Below the pieces are notes generated by a model. That model saw nothing but the letters and a program-made list of their open reading frames with translations, did not search any database and was not told the DNA's origin. The translations under genes were made by a program, and so were the position numbers. Below, in pieces: positions 1 to 7,669 of a stretch of 16,183 bases of DNA (the stretch's first letter is position 1; every line of letters starts with the position of its first letter). The stretch is from NCBI GenBank assembly GCA_013696785.1, contig JACCXW010000042.1:1-16183 (forward strand). Reading direction: 5' to 3'. This DNA is from Geodermatophilaceae bacterium (GTDB lineage: Bacteria > Actinomycetota > Actinomycetes > Mycobacteriales > Geodermatophilaceae).

Positions 1-436
1 GGTCACCTCCGAACACTTCGTCGTGCACCCCGACGAGCGCCTCGACGCCGGCGGCGTCGACGACCGGGACCAGCCGCACCCCCACCGGCGGTGGCTCCTC
101 AAGCGCGAGGTCCGCGATCTCCGCGACCAGCACCGTCTCCGGCTGATCCGGTGCCAGGCCGGCGGCGACGAGTCGAGCGGGCAGATCCACCGGCTGGTCG
201 TAGGAGTAGTGCTTCCACTCCCACGGCCCACCTGTCTGCTCGAACCTGACCGCCTCCGCCGCGATCACCGCGTCAGCATCGATTCCGAGGTCGCTCCAGA
301 CGACTCCGCTCCATCCCCCGTCCGCGGCGACGATCCGTACGATCCGGTCCGTACGCTCGACCTGCGTGCCGGGCACCGGCTGCGGGTTCCGGCGCAGCTG
401 GTCGTCAAAGGCTTCCAGAGTCGCTTGGCGATCCAT
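1..436 (-). CDS. GNAT family N-acetyltransferase, 3' part beyond the window edge
   Basis: Reading the minus strand from the ATG at 436 gives 145 open codons without a stop up to base 1, so the gene continues off the left edge. The visible part starts MDRQATLEAFDDQLRRNPQP. It contains a WSGVVWSDL stretch (about residues 43-51), WEWKHYSYDQP followed by DLPARL (about 72-88), and an MxVAEIADL-like stretch with VLVAEIADL. This is the usual N-terminal half of a common actinobacterial group of GNAT proteins, ending here where the acetyltransferase fold begins (LVPVVDAAGVEALVGVHDEVFGG). These enzymes transfer acetyl from acetyl-CoA to an amine; the substrate is unknown. The Shine-Dalgarno site is weak. 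The gene is divergent from the YCII-sigma operon across about 200 bp. The acetyl-CoA binding motif would lie outside the window and cannot be checked. Confidence 0.8.
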   Translation of the reverse strand, partial: MDRQATLEAFDDQLRRNPQPVPGTQVERTDRIVRIVAADGGWSGVVWSDLGIDADAVIAAEAVRFEQTGGPWEWKHYSYDQPVDLPARLVAAGLAPDQPETVLVAEIADLALEEPPPVGVRLVPVVDAAGVEALVGVHDEVFGGD

Positions 437-557
437 GCCACATCCGACCACTTCTGCACACGGTTACAGGGATCGCCACCCTTGCGCCCGCTCCGATACG
501 TTGCTACCCCCGCCACGAGAGGTACGGCGTAGCACTCGTCGTCGCACCTCGAACGGA

Positions 558-584
558 TGTCCGGAGCAGGCCGGCGGCTACGAC
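558..584 (+). promoter_or_regulatory. Candidate ECF42-type promoter of the YCII-sigma operon
   Basis: A -35-like TGTCCG at 558-563 is followed after 17 nt by CGAC at 581-584 (with CGTC overlapping just after it), about 50 nt before the YCII start. The ECF42 consensus, as I recall it from work in Streptomyces venezuelae, is TGTCGA in the -35 and CGA/TC in the -10. The match is four of six at the -35 and full at the -10. The same spacing recurs at 10723-10749. Autoregulation of the sigma operon is an inference. Confidence 0.4.
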
Positions 585-634
585 GTCTCTGGTGTCAGGC
601 ATCGCCGGGATGCCGGAGAGAGCGGAGAAGAATC

Positions 635-1036
635 ATGAAGTACATGATCTTGCTGTACGGCAGCCAGCAGGACTACGACGTCCTCGGCGGGAAGCCCGGC
701 GACAAGCCGGCCATGTCCCCGGAAGCCGTCGCTGCGATGCACGCCTACATGGAGTCCTTCCACCAGGAGCTCATCGAGTCCGGAGAACTCGTCGACGCCC
801 ACGGCCTGACCGCGCCCGTTCACGCCAGGCGGGTCCAGCTGCGGAACGGGGTACCGGTCGTGACCGACGGGCCGTACCCCGAAACCCAGGAAGTTCTCGC
901 CGGCTACACGATCGTCGAGTGTGAGAGCTTCGATCGGGCCACCGAGCTCGCCTCGCGCCTGGTGAACCCGGACGCGGAGGGGGAGTACGTCGACGTGCGG
1001 CCCATCGAGGGTGGCGCCGACGAGCTGGCGGTGTAG
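635..1036 (+). CDS. YCII-related (DGPF) domain protein
   Basis: This is a 133-aa protein starting MKYMILLYGS, which is typical of the YCII/DGPF family of small ferredoxin-like alpha/beta proteins. The signature loop is TDGPYPETQE (residues 77-86), a DGPF motif with Tyr for Phe, followed by LAGYTIVE. The ATG at 635 was chosen because a GGAGAAG Shine-Dalgarno site sits 4 nt upstream and the homologous N-terminus begins here; earlier in-frame starts add unrelated residues. Stop to start distance to the sigma gene is only 8 bp, so the two are almost surely co-transcribed. DGPF proteins are the standard partners of ECF42 sigma factors. Their biochemical role is not established; a sensing or enzymatic role has been proposed. 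No membrane segment or signal peptide is seen. Confidence 0.9.
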   Translation: MKYMILLYGSQQDYDVLGGKPGDKPAMSPEAVAAMHAYMESFHQELIESGELVDAHGLTAPVHARRVQLRNGVPVVTDGPYPETQEVLAGYTIVECESFDRATELASRLVNPDAEGEYVDVRPIEGGADELAV

Positions 1037-1044
1037 TCGCCACC

Positions 1045-2286
1045 ATGACCGACAACGTCGAGGGCCTGCTGCGCTCCCTTGCGCCGCAGGTCCTCGGCGC
1101 GGTGGTACGCGGGTTCGGCCATTTCGACACCGCCGAGGACGCCGTCCAGGAGGCGCTTCTCGCGGCCGCCACGCAATGGCCCGTCGAGGGCATCCCCGAC
1201 AATCCGCGAGCGTGGCTGATCACTGTGGCAGCGCGCAGGCTGACCGATCTGCTGCGCAGCGAGCAGGCCCGTCAACGTCGTGAGGACACCGTCGCCCGGT
1301 GGGAACTCCCCGACCGATCGCTCGCCCCCGCTGCGGACAGACCGGCAGCGGAGACCGACGACACGCTGATTTTGCTCCTCATGTGCTGTCACCCTTCGCT
1401 GTCGCCGGCATCTCAGATTGCGCTGACTCTGCGGGCGGTCGGCGGCCTGACCACCGCGGAGATCGCCCGCGCATTCTTGGTGCCGGAAGCCACCATGACG
1501 CGACGCGTCAGTCGGGCCAAGCAGAGCATCAAGGACAGCGGCGTCCCCTTCGGCATGCCGGCGGGCCCGGAGCGCCCGGAACGGCTCGGCGCCGTTCTGC
1601 ACGTGCTCTACCTGATCTTCAACGAGGGCTACGCCAGCACGTCAGGGCCGAAGCTGCAGCGCACCGACCTGTCGGACGAGGCGATCCGGCTGACCCGGAT
1701 GGTCCACAACCTGCTGCCCGACGACGGCGAGGTGACCGGACTGCTGGCGCTCATGCTCCTCACCGATGCGCGTCGGCTCGCGCGCACCAGCGCCAACGGG
1801 GGTCTGATCGCGATGGCCGAACAGGATCGAAGTCTGTGGAATGCCGCCGCCATCACCGAAGGGGTGGCACTGGTCAGCGCCGCGCTGGGGCGGGGGGCGG
1901 CCGGACCGTACCAACTCCAGGCGGCGATCACCGCGATCCACGACGAGGCACCGACTGCTGACGCGACCGATTGGCCGCAGATCATTGCCCTGTACGAGCT
2001 GCTGAAGCGGATGTCCGACAACCCCGTCGTGACCCTGAACCACGCCGTCGCCGTCGCCATGGCCCGGGGAGCCCAAGCGGGGCTCGCCCTGATCGGGGAG
2101 ATCGAGGCCGACGAACGGATCGCCGGGGACCACCGGCTCCACGCCGTTCGCGCGCACCTGTTGGAGATGGCCGGTGACCGCTCGGCCGCGCGCGACTGCT
2201 ACGTAGCCGCGGCCGGACGGACCACCAGCCTCCCGCAACAGCGCTACCTCCACGCCAGGGCCGCCCGCCTGGCCACCGACGACTGA
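1045..2286 (+). CDS. ECF42-type RNA polymerase sigma factor with C-terminal TPR-like extension
   Basis: This 413-aa protein has sigma region 2 at about residues 10-75 (FDTAEDAVQEAL and NPRAWLITVAARR). Sigma region 4 lies at about 120-165 (SPASQIALTLRAVGGLTTAE and a VPEATMTRRVSRAKQ recognition helix). A long C-terminal domain runs from about 185 and includes the conserved YLIFNEGY (189-196), then TPR-like helices to the end. A normal ECF sigma is about 180-200 aa; the extra 200 residues and the adjacent YCII gene define the ECF42 group, in which the extension controls activity instead of an anti-sigma factor. The start is the ATG 8 bp after the YCII stop. The gene ends 8 bp from the convergent methyltransferase. 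A broken second copy of the C-terminal domain lies at 11388-12050. Confidence 0.93.
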   Translation: MTDNVEGLLRSLAPQVLGAVVRGFGHFDTAEDAVQEALLAAATQWPVEGIPDNPRAWLITVAARRLTDLLRSEQARQRREDTVARWELPDRSLAPAADRPAAETDDTLILLLMCCHPSLSPASQIALTLRAVGGLTTAEIARAFLVPEATMTRRVSRAKQSIKDSGVPFGMPAGPERPERLGAVLHVLYLIFNEGYASTSGPKLQRTDLSDEAIRLTRMVHNLLPDDGEVTGLLALMLLTDARRLARTSANGGLIAMAEQDRSLWNAAAITEGVALVSAALGRGAAGPYQLQAAITAIHDEAPTADATDWPQIIALYELLKRMSDNPVVTLNHAVAVAMARGAQAGLALIGEIEADERIAGDHRLHAVRAHLLEMAGDRSAARDCYVAAAGRTTSLPQQRYLHARAARLATDD

Positions 2287-2294
2287 CAAGACGC

Positions 2295-3098
2295 CTATCC
2301 AGCTGCTTGATCGCCGGGCGTGATTCCGATGACGACGGTTGCGTCGAGCTCGTCGGAGCTGACCATTCGGGCGAGCAGCCCATGACGGGCAAGAGCATCG
2401 ACGGCCCGCGGCGCCTGGTCTTCGCTCGTCTCGATCAACAGGCTGCCGCCAGGTACCAGCCAGCCGGGTGCCGCCGCGGCGACCCGCCGCAGGACGTCGA
2501 GGCCGTCCGCACCCCCGTCGAGCGCCACCCGCGGCTCGTGTTCGCGGGCCTCCAGAGGCAGCAGCCCGATGGCCGCGGTGGGAACGTAAGGCACGTTCGC
2601 GACCACGATGTCGACCCGACCGCGCAGTCTCCGGGGCAGCGGCTCGTAGAGATCACCTTCGTGCACCTGGCCGCCGGCGGCGGCGAGGTTGCTCCGGGCG
2701 CACCGCACGGCAGCGGGCTCGACGTCGACGGCGTACAGGTCGATCTCGAGCTGAGCCGCGGCGATGGCGGCGCCCACAGCGCCCGACCCGCAGCACAGGT
2801 CGACGACGACCGCTCGCGACCGGGCGAGGGCGATGGCCTGCTGGACGAGGAACTCGGTACGGCGACGGGGTACGAAGACTCCAGGGTCTACGGCTACTCG
2901 CAGGCCGCAGAACTCCGCCCAGCCGAGGACGTGTTCCAGCGGCAGGCCGGCGGCTCGCCGGTCGAGCATCGTGGCAAGTTCGAGGGGCGTCTGTGCCGCG
3001 GAGATGAGCAGCGGCGCCTCGCGCTCGGCGAAGACACAGCCGGCGGTCCGGAGCCGGGCGACGACGACGGACTGTGGCAGGAACAGAGCTGGTGACAT
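2295..3098 (-). CDS. Putative protein N5-glutamine methyltransferase (PrmC/HemK-like)
   Basis: This is a 267-aa class I SAM-dependent methyltransferase. Visible elements are an N-terminal helical part, GVFVPRRRTE (about 73-82, matching the PrmC IPRPDTE element), SAM-binding motif I DLCCGSGAVG (100-109), an acidic ribose-binding AVDVEP, and NVPYVP (168-173), which replaces the catalytic NPPY. The NxPYVPT form fits the actinobacterial subgroup annotated as putative N5-glutamine methyltransferase, distinct from the PrmC that modifies release-factor GGQ. The target here is therefore uncertain. I prefer the ATG at 3098 because GGAAGG lies 7 nt upstream (3106-3111) and family homology starts at MSPALF; the earlier ATG at 3164 has no Shine-Dalgarno site. 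The gene converges on the sigma gene and diverges from the GNAT pseudogene. Confidence 0.85.
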   Translation of the reverse strand: MSPALFLPQSVVVARLRTAGCVFAEREAPLLISAAQTPLELATMLDRRAAGLPLEHVLGWAEFCGLRVAVDPGVFVPRRRTEFLVQQAIALARSRAVVVDLCCGSGAVGAAIAAAQLEIDLYAVDVEPAAVRCARSNLAAAGGQVHEGDLYEPLPRRLRGRVDIVVANVPYVPTAAIGLLPLEAREHEPRVALDGGADGLDVLRRVAAAAPGWLVPGGSLLIETSEDQAPRAVDALARHGLLARMVSSDELDATVVIGITPGDQAAG

Positions 3099-3139
3099 GG
3101 GAGCGCCTTCCGGAGGAATGCCGAATGGGCGCTCTCGCG

Positions 3140-3276
3140 GGCTACCTACGTCGGTAGCCGGCACGGCCGGCAGGTGAGAGCACCCGACCGGACTAATGCG
3201 TTAACGGGACTCACCTCCTGGCTACAAACTGCTAACGGCAGCGAGGCTACCGAGCCGGCGGGTGGGTCGGGTAGCC
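3140..3276. promoter_or_regulatory. Two GGCTACC/GGTAGCC inverted repeats in a divergent intergenic region
   Basis: The space between the methyltransferase and the GNAT pseudogene contains GGCTACC at 3140-3146 paired with GGTAGCC at 3153-3159 (6-nt spacer). A second pair of the same arms lies at 3245-3251 and 3270-3276 (18-nt spacer). Further GGCTAC or AGCTAC half-sites are at 3220 and 3277. The symmetry is seen directly; that these are operator sites for an unidentified regulator is inference. Confidence 0.3.
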
Positions 3277-3305
3277 CAGCTACAACTCAGACCAGGAGGC
3301 ACCAG

Positions 3306-3751
3306 ATGACGGAGGAGACCTCCGGTGACGTCCCCCCGATCGAGGGCGTGGTCCTCCGGGCGTTCCGCGACGACGGTGACTTCGCCCGGCTCGCCGAGAT
3401 CATGAACCAGAGCTGGGCCTTGATGCCGTTCTGGGACGACACCCTGCGGCAGGTGGCCTGGCACGGCGACGAACCCGTCGGGCTGGTGCTCAACTTCATC
3501 CGCGCCGACGAGAACGCCCGCTTCGGGCGGCTGCGCGGCTAGACCGAATACATCAACGTCGCCCGAACTGGCGCCGTCGCGGGGTGGCGCGCGCTCTCAT
3601 CGTGCGGAGCTTCGGCGTACTCGCTGAACGTGGGATGACCGAAGCGGCGCTGGACGTGTACGTGCACAACCCGACCGGCGCCCGGCAGCTGTACGAGAGC
3701 CTTGGCTACGAAGCTGTGCGATCGCTGCTCTGCTACCGCAAACCCCTCTGA
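3306..3751 (+). pseudogene. GNAT family N-acetyltransferase, degenerate (stop, frameshift, probable internal deletion)
   Basis: An AGGAGG site (3294-3299) stands 6 nt before the ATG at 3306, and 78 codons follow to TAG at 3540-3542. Homology continues past the stop in frame (TEYINVAR). It then shifts frame at about 3564-3566 and continues as NWRRRGVARALIVRSF, RGMTEAAL, NPTGARQLYESLGY and CYRKPL, ending at TGA 3749-3751. The RRRGVARAL stretch is the acetyl-CoA pyrophosphate-binding loop, so the conserved motif lies beyond both lesions. The reading frame also passes directly from an N-terminal GNAT segment (LRAFRDDGDFARLAEIMNQSW) into a strand pair near the C-terminal acetyl-CoA site (LRQVAWHGDEPVGLVLNF). 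In the two-domain family this probably skips well over 100 residues. A working enzyme is unlikely; only the intact promoter-proximal signals look preserved. It ends 7 bp from the convergent symporter gene. Confidence 0.8.
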
Positions 3752-3758
3752 ATCACGC

Positions 3759-5378
3759 CTAGTGCTGGGTAGCGGCCTCCGCACCGGCACCGGTCAACGA
3801 CCGGACCTCCAGTTCTGCGTACTTGGCCTCGTTCGGCTTCTCCTTGGACAGGATGCTGCCGAGATAACCGAGCAGGAAGGCCGCCGGGATCGAGACGAGG
3901 CCGGGGTTGTTCAGCGGGAACCAGTGGAAGTCGACGGTCTTGAACAGTGACGGGCTCACCCCCGTAGCCGCGTTGACCGGGGCACCCGACACGACCGGCG
4001 AGAAGATGATCAACCCGACGCAGATGATCAACCCGCCATAGATGCTCCACACCGCGCCTTGAGTGGTGAATCGCTTCCAGAAGAGCGTGTAGAGGATCGT
4101 CGGGAGGTTCGCCGAGGCGGCGATGGCGAACGCCAATGCCACCAGGAACGCGATGTTGATCCCGGCCCGCAGCACCAGGATGCCCAGCACGATCGAGATG
4201 GCCCCGATGACGACGGCGGTGATGCGGGCGACTCGGACCTCGTCCCGTTCGCTGGTCTCGGTCCGCGCGCCCTTCTTGTGCACCGTGGCGTAGATGTCGT
4301 GCGCGAAGGACGCCGACGCGGTGATCGTCAGGCCGGCCACCACCGCCAGGATCGTCGCGAATGCGACCGCGGAGATCACGCCGAGCAGGATCGTGCCGCC
4401 GAGTTCATATGCGAGCAGCGGAGCCGCGGAGTTGACGCCACCCGGTGAGGCCAGAATGGTCTCCGGCCCGACCAGCGCGCCCGCGCCGTAGCCGAGCACC
4501 AGGCTCAGCAGATAGAACCCGCCGATCAGCCAGATCGCCCAGACCACGGATTTCCGGGCGTCCTTCGACGTCGGGACCGTGTAGAAGCGCATCAGCACAT
4601 GTGGCAGACCCGCCGTACCGAACACCAGCGCCAGCGCCAGCGAGACGAAGTCCAGCTTCGACGTCCCGGTCAGTCCGTACTGCGCGCCCGGTTCCAGTTC
4701 GCTGCCTGCCTCGGCGGCGGAGCCGAGCAGGGATGACGGGTTGAAGTTGAACTCGGCCAGGACGAGGACGGTCATCACGACCGCGCCGATGATCAGCAGG
4801 GTCGCCTTGACGATCTGTACCCACGTGGTCCCGCGCATGCCGCCGATCAGCACGTAGGCGATCATCAGCGCGCCCACGACGAACACGACAAGGCCCTCTG
4901 CAAAGGCACCCGAGACGCCCAGCAGCAGCGACACCAGTCCGCCGGCGCCGGCCATCTGTGCCAGCAGGTAGAAGATCGACACCACGAGGGTCGACGTGGC
5001 CGCCGCCATCCGGACCGGACCCTGACGCATCCGGAAGCTCAGGACGTCGGCCATCGTGAACCGGCCGGTGTTGCGCAGCAGTTCTGCCACCAGCAGCAGT
5101 GCCACGAGCCATGCCACCAGGAAGCCGATGGAGTACAGGAAGCCGTCGTACCCGTTGACCGCGATCGCGCCGGCGATGCCGAGGAACGACGCGGCGGACA
5201 GGTAGTCACCGGCGATCGCGGTGCCGTTCTGCGTACCGGTGAACGACCGGCCGGCGGCGTAATAGTCGGCCGCGGAGGCGTTGTTCCTGCTCGCCCGGAA
5301 CGTGATGAACAGCGTCAGTACGACGAACGCGGCGAAGATTGCGATGTTGAGGACCGGCTCGCCGGGGGTCTCAGGCAT
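3759..5378 (-). CDS. actP: Cation/acetate symporter, ActP-like (SSS/SLC5 family)
   Basis: This is a 539-aa polytopic membrane protein of the sodium:solute symporter family. Typical elements are the early GDYLSAASFLGIAGAIAV segment, ADVLSFRMRQGPVRM, GGMRGTTWVQIVKA, FGTAGLPHVLMRFYTVP and TITASASFAHDIYATV. These match ActP-type permeases that import acetate and similar short carboxylates with a cation. About 13 hydrophobic segments are present. The ATG at 5378 overlaps the stop of the DUF485 gene by 8 nt (ATGCCTGA), and GAGAAGG lies upstream at acceptable spacing. A GTG at 5387 is also possible but sits directly on the Shine-Dalgarno site. DUF485-ActP pairing is the classical acetate permease arrangement. 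The exact substrate (acetate, propionate or pyruvate) cannot be told from sequence alone. Confidence 0.92.
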   Translation of the reverse strand: MPETPGEPVLNIAIFAAFVVLTLFITFRASRNNASAADYYAAGRSFTGTQNGTAIAGDYLSAASFLGIAGAIAVNGYDGFLYSIGFLVAWLVALLLVAELLRNTGRFTMADVLSFRMRQGPVRMAAATSTLVVSIFYLLAQMAGAGGLVSLLLGVSGAFAEGLVVFVVGALMIAYVLIGGMRGTTWVQIVKATLLIIGAVVMTVLVLAEFNFNPSSLLGSAAEAGSELEPGAQYGLTGTSKLDFVSLALALVFGTAGLPHVLMRFYTVPTSKDARKSVVWAIWLIGGFYLLSLVLGYGAGALVGPETILASPGGVNSAAPLLAYELGGTILLGVISAVAFATILAVVAGLTITASASFAHDIYATVHKKGARTETSERDEVRVARITAVVIGAISIVLGILVLRAGINIAFLVALAFAIAASANLPTILYTLFWKRFTTQGAVWSIYGGLIICVGLIIFSPVVSGAPVNAATGVSPSLFKTVDFHWFPLNNPGLVSIPAAFLLGYLGSILSKEKPNEAKYAELEVRSLTGAGAEAATQH

Positions 5379-5742
5379 TCTTGGCACCCTTCTCGAGGCG
5401 GCCGCTCGTTGCGTCGCCTTCGAGTTGTGCGCGCAGTTCGTCGGCGATCGGGTCGGTGTTCTTGTTGGAGTGCCGCACGTACAGCGCGGTGATGAGGAAG
5501 GTCGAGACGAACTGCAACAGCCCGAAGATGAGGCCGACGTTGATGTTTCCGATGACCTTGTTGGACATGAAGTCCGTCGCGTACGCCGACATCAGCACGT
5601 ACAGCAGGTACCACACGAGAAACACGACGGTCATCGGGAAGGCGAACGCGCGGAAGCGCTTGCGCAGCTCCCTGAACTCCGTCGACGACTGGACGCGCTC
5701 GTAGTCCTGCTGCGAGATCTCGCGTCGCGTGAGCTGAGCCAC
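5371..5742 (-). CDS. DUF485 domain membrane protein, partner of the ActP-like symporter
   Basis: This is a 123-aa protein with two membrane helices at about residues 33-53 and 67-89, and a cytoplasmic-looking N-terminus (QQDYERVQSSTEFRELRKRF). The stretch FPMTVVFLVWYLLYVLMSAY is the DUF485 hallmark. The start is GTG at 5742, chosen because a perfect AGGAGG (5749-5754) lies 6 nt upstream; the ORF extends further upstream without homology. Its stop overlaps the symporter start, so translation is probably coupled. DUF485 proteins (YjcH in E. coli) are encoded next to ActP and thought to assist it, but their function is not proven. The 201-bp gap to the preceding symporter gene leaves open whether this pair has its own promoter. 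Confidence 0.9.
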   Translation of the reverse strand: MAQLTRREISQQDYERVQSSTEFRELRKRFRAFAFPMTVVFLVWYLLYVLMSAYATDFMSNKVIGNINVGLIFGLLQFVSTFLITALYVRHSNKNTDPIADELRAQLEGDATSGRLEKGAKNA

Positions 5743-5874
5743 CGGCAACCTCCTGATGGAGCACCGCGCGGGCTGACGGCGCGCGTGGATAGTGCGGCAC
5801 ACGTTAGGGCCGGGCCTGGTCGCCAGCGAGCATTGGCGCGCCGGGCTCGCCCAGCGGCGGGAGCCGAGCGGCTG

Positions 5875-5891
5875 ACGGCCGTGGCGGCCGT
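5875..5891 (-). terminator. Possible hairpin terminator after the upstream symporter gene
   Basis: ACGGCC (5875-5880) and GGCCGT (5886-5891) form a 6-bp stem with a 5-nt loop, about 55 bp past the stop of the symporter at 5945. There is no clear U-run, so it may be only a pause site or chance in GC-rich DNA. Confidence 0.25.
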
Positions 5892-5944
5892 GCCGGGATG
5901 CGACGAACGGTCGGATCTCGCCTGCCAGCGGCGCCCGGCAACGC

Positions 5945-7669
5945 TCAGGGGCGGCGTACGCCGAGGCTCTCCGGTGCGTGCAGCACCACCATGATGCGGC
6001 CGATGTCCGAGGGCACCCGCCGCGCGGTGAGCCGGGAGACCACGACCATGACGAAAAAGGCCACCGGAACGGTAAGCGCGGCGGGTTGCGCAAGGAGCAC
6101 GCCGAGCCAGCCACCACGCGCGCCCCCGAGCACGGTGATCAGGACGGCGCCGGTCGACAGCATCCCGCCGGCCAGCAGCCCGGCGGCCGCGCCCGCGTCG
6201 GTCAGTCCGCGCCACCAGATCCCGAGCACGAGCAGCGGGCAGAACGTCGACGCGGCGACAGCGAACGCCAGGCCGACGACCACCGAGACATCCAGTGAAA
6301 CCACTTGCAGGGTCAGCACCAGCGGCACGATGCCTGCCACTGCAGCCGCGCGCCGAAAGGACCGTACCGATCCCCGCCCGACCACGTCGGTAGACAGCAC
6401 GCCGGCCACCGAGACGAGAAGCCCGCTCGAGGTCGACAGGAACGCGGCGAAGGCGCCGGCCGCTACGAGGGCGCCGAGCAATTGCCCGCCCAGCCCGCCG
6501 ATCGCGGCGCCCGGCAGCAGCAGGACAGCCGCGTCGGTCTGGCCGGTCAGCAACAGTTGCGGTGTGTAGAGCCGGCCCAGTGCGCCGTACACCGTCGGCA
6601 GCAGGTAGAAGACACCGAGGAGTCCGAGGACGAGCAACGTCGTACGCCGGGCGGCCCGGCCGTCGGGATTGGTATAGAAGCGGACGAGCACGTGCGGGAG
6701 CCCCATCGTCCCGAGGAACGTCGCCAGGATCAGCGAGTACGTCGCGAACAACGGGAACTCCGGGTGCCCCCCGCCGGTGCTCAACGGGATCGCCCAGGTG
6801 GCGTTGTCCAGGGCGTCGAGCTGGTCGGCATGCGGGACGGGTGCACCGACCGGAAATGTCAGCTCCGTGCCTTTGGCGATGTCATGGGGACCCGGTTGCC
6901 AGCGCAGCGGCCCGTCCACCGCCGTGCCGTCCACCAGCCCGTCCGCGACCAGCGCGACCGGCTCGACCACCGTGACGGTCACGTCGACCTGGACGTCCAC
7001 GGTGGTCTCGGCCGGGAAAACCGGTACGTCGTCGGCCGTCAGCGAATCGGTCCCACCGCCCCGCCAGACGAGCAGCAGGAAGAAAGCCGGGACCGCGAGG
7101 GCGGTGAGCTTGAGCCAATACTGGAACGCCTGCACGAACGTGATGCTGCGCATCCCACCGGTCGCCACGTTCGCCGTCACCACGACACCCACGACGACCG
7201 CGCCCAGCCAGTACGGCGCTCCCGTCACCGTCCCGAGCGTCAGCCCCGCACCCTGCAGCTGCGGGACGAGGTAGAGCCAGCCGATCAGCACGACGAACCC
7301 GGCGCAGATCAGCCGCAGCCGGCGCGAGCCGAGCCGAGCCTCGGCGAAGTCCGGCAGCGTGAAGGCCCCCGACCGGCGCAGCGGCGCCGCCACGAACAGC
7401 AGCATCGCGAGGTAGCCGGCCGTGAACCCGACCGGGTACCAGAGCACATCAGCTCCGTACTTCATCACCAGCCCGGCGACGCCGAGGAAGCTCGCCGCCG
7501 ACAAGTACTCGCCGCTGATCGCCGAGGCGTTCCAGCCCGGAGTGACCGTTCGCGAGGCGACCAGGAAGTCGCTCGTCGTGCGGGCGAAGCGGACGCCGTA
7601 CGCGCCGATCAGCAACGTGGCGACGGTGACGAGAGCGATCGCCGGCAGGGCGTACGGCGAGCCCGTCAC
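5945..7669 (-). CDS. SSS-family sodium:solute symporter with a large extra loop
   Basis: This is a 574-aa polytopic protein of the same superfamily as ActP. It has SGEYLSAASFLGVAGLVM near residue 55, GGMRSITFVQAFQYW, and FLGTMGLPHVLVRFYTNPDG. Between the helix ending LLVWRGGG and the helix starting with FPLFATYSLI lies a non-hydrophobic stretch of about 100 residues (bases about 7065-6752), rich in Asp, Val, Thr and Pro. The matching loop in the neighbouring ActP-like protein is only about 40 residues. The start is GTG at 7669, overlapping the stop of the 124-aa gene as GTGA; the ORF could be extended upstream, but that part lies within the preceding gene. Being coupled to the sensor-regulator pair, it is the most likely regulated transporter of the operon. 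Substrate unknown; a carboxylate is the best guess. Confidence 0.87.
   Translation of the reverse strand: MTGSPYALPAIALVTVATLLIGAYGVRFARTTSDFLVASRTVTPGWNASAISGEYLSAASFLGVAGLVMKYGADVLWYPVGFTAGYLAMLLFVAAPLRRSGAFTLPDFAEARLGSRRLRLICAGFVVLIGWLYLVPQLQGAGLTLGTVTGAPYWLGAVVVGVVVTANVATGGMRSITFVQAFQYWLKLTALAVPAFFLLLVWRGGGTDSLTADDVPVFPAETTVDVQVDVTVTVVEPVALVADGLVDGTAVDGPLRWQPGPHDIAKGTELTFPVGAPVPHADQLDALDNATWAIPLSTGGGHPEFPLFATYSLILATFLGTMGLPHVLVRFYTNPDGRAARRTTLLVLGLLGVFYLLPTVYGALGRLYTPQLLLTGQTDAAVLLLPGAAIGGLGGQLLGALVAAGAFAAFLSTSSGLLVSVAGVLSTDVVGRGSVRSFRRAAAVAGIVPLVLTLQVVSLDVSVVVGLAFAVAASTFCPLLVLGIWWRGLTDAGAAAGLLAGGMLSTGAVLITVLGGARGGWLGVLLAQPAALTVPVAFFVMVVVSRLTARRVPSDIGRIMVVLHAPESLGVRRP

Noticed and set aside
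904..2289. Minus-strand open frames opposite the YCII-sigma operon
   Set aside because: They are low-complexity shadows of the sigma gene with no recognisable motif or ribosome-binding site.
3212..3219. Perfect anti-Shine-Dalgarno-like CACCTCCT, giving AGGAGGTG on the minus strand, that might mark a short leader ORF before the methyltransferase
   Set aside because: No ATG, GTG or TTG lies at suitable spacing; the only GTG is embedded in the Shine-Dalgarno sequence itself and leads to a 21-codon frame without support.
5765..5785. CGCGCG hairpin before the DUF485 gene
   Set aside because: A 6-bp alternating CG stem is expected by chance in this base composition and has no supporting context.
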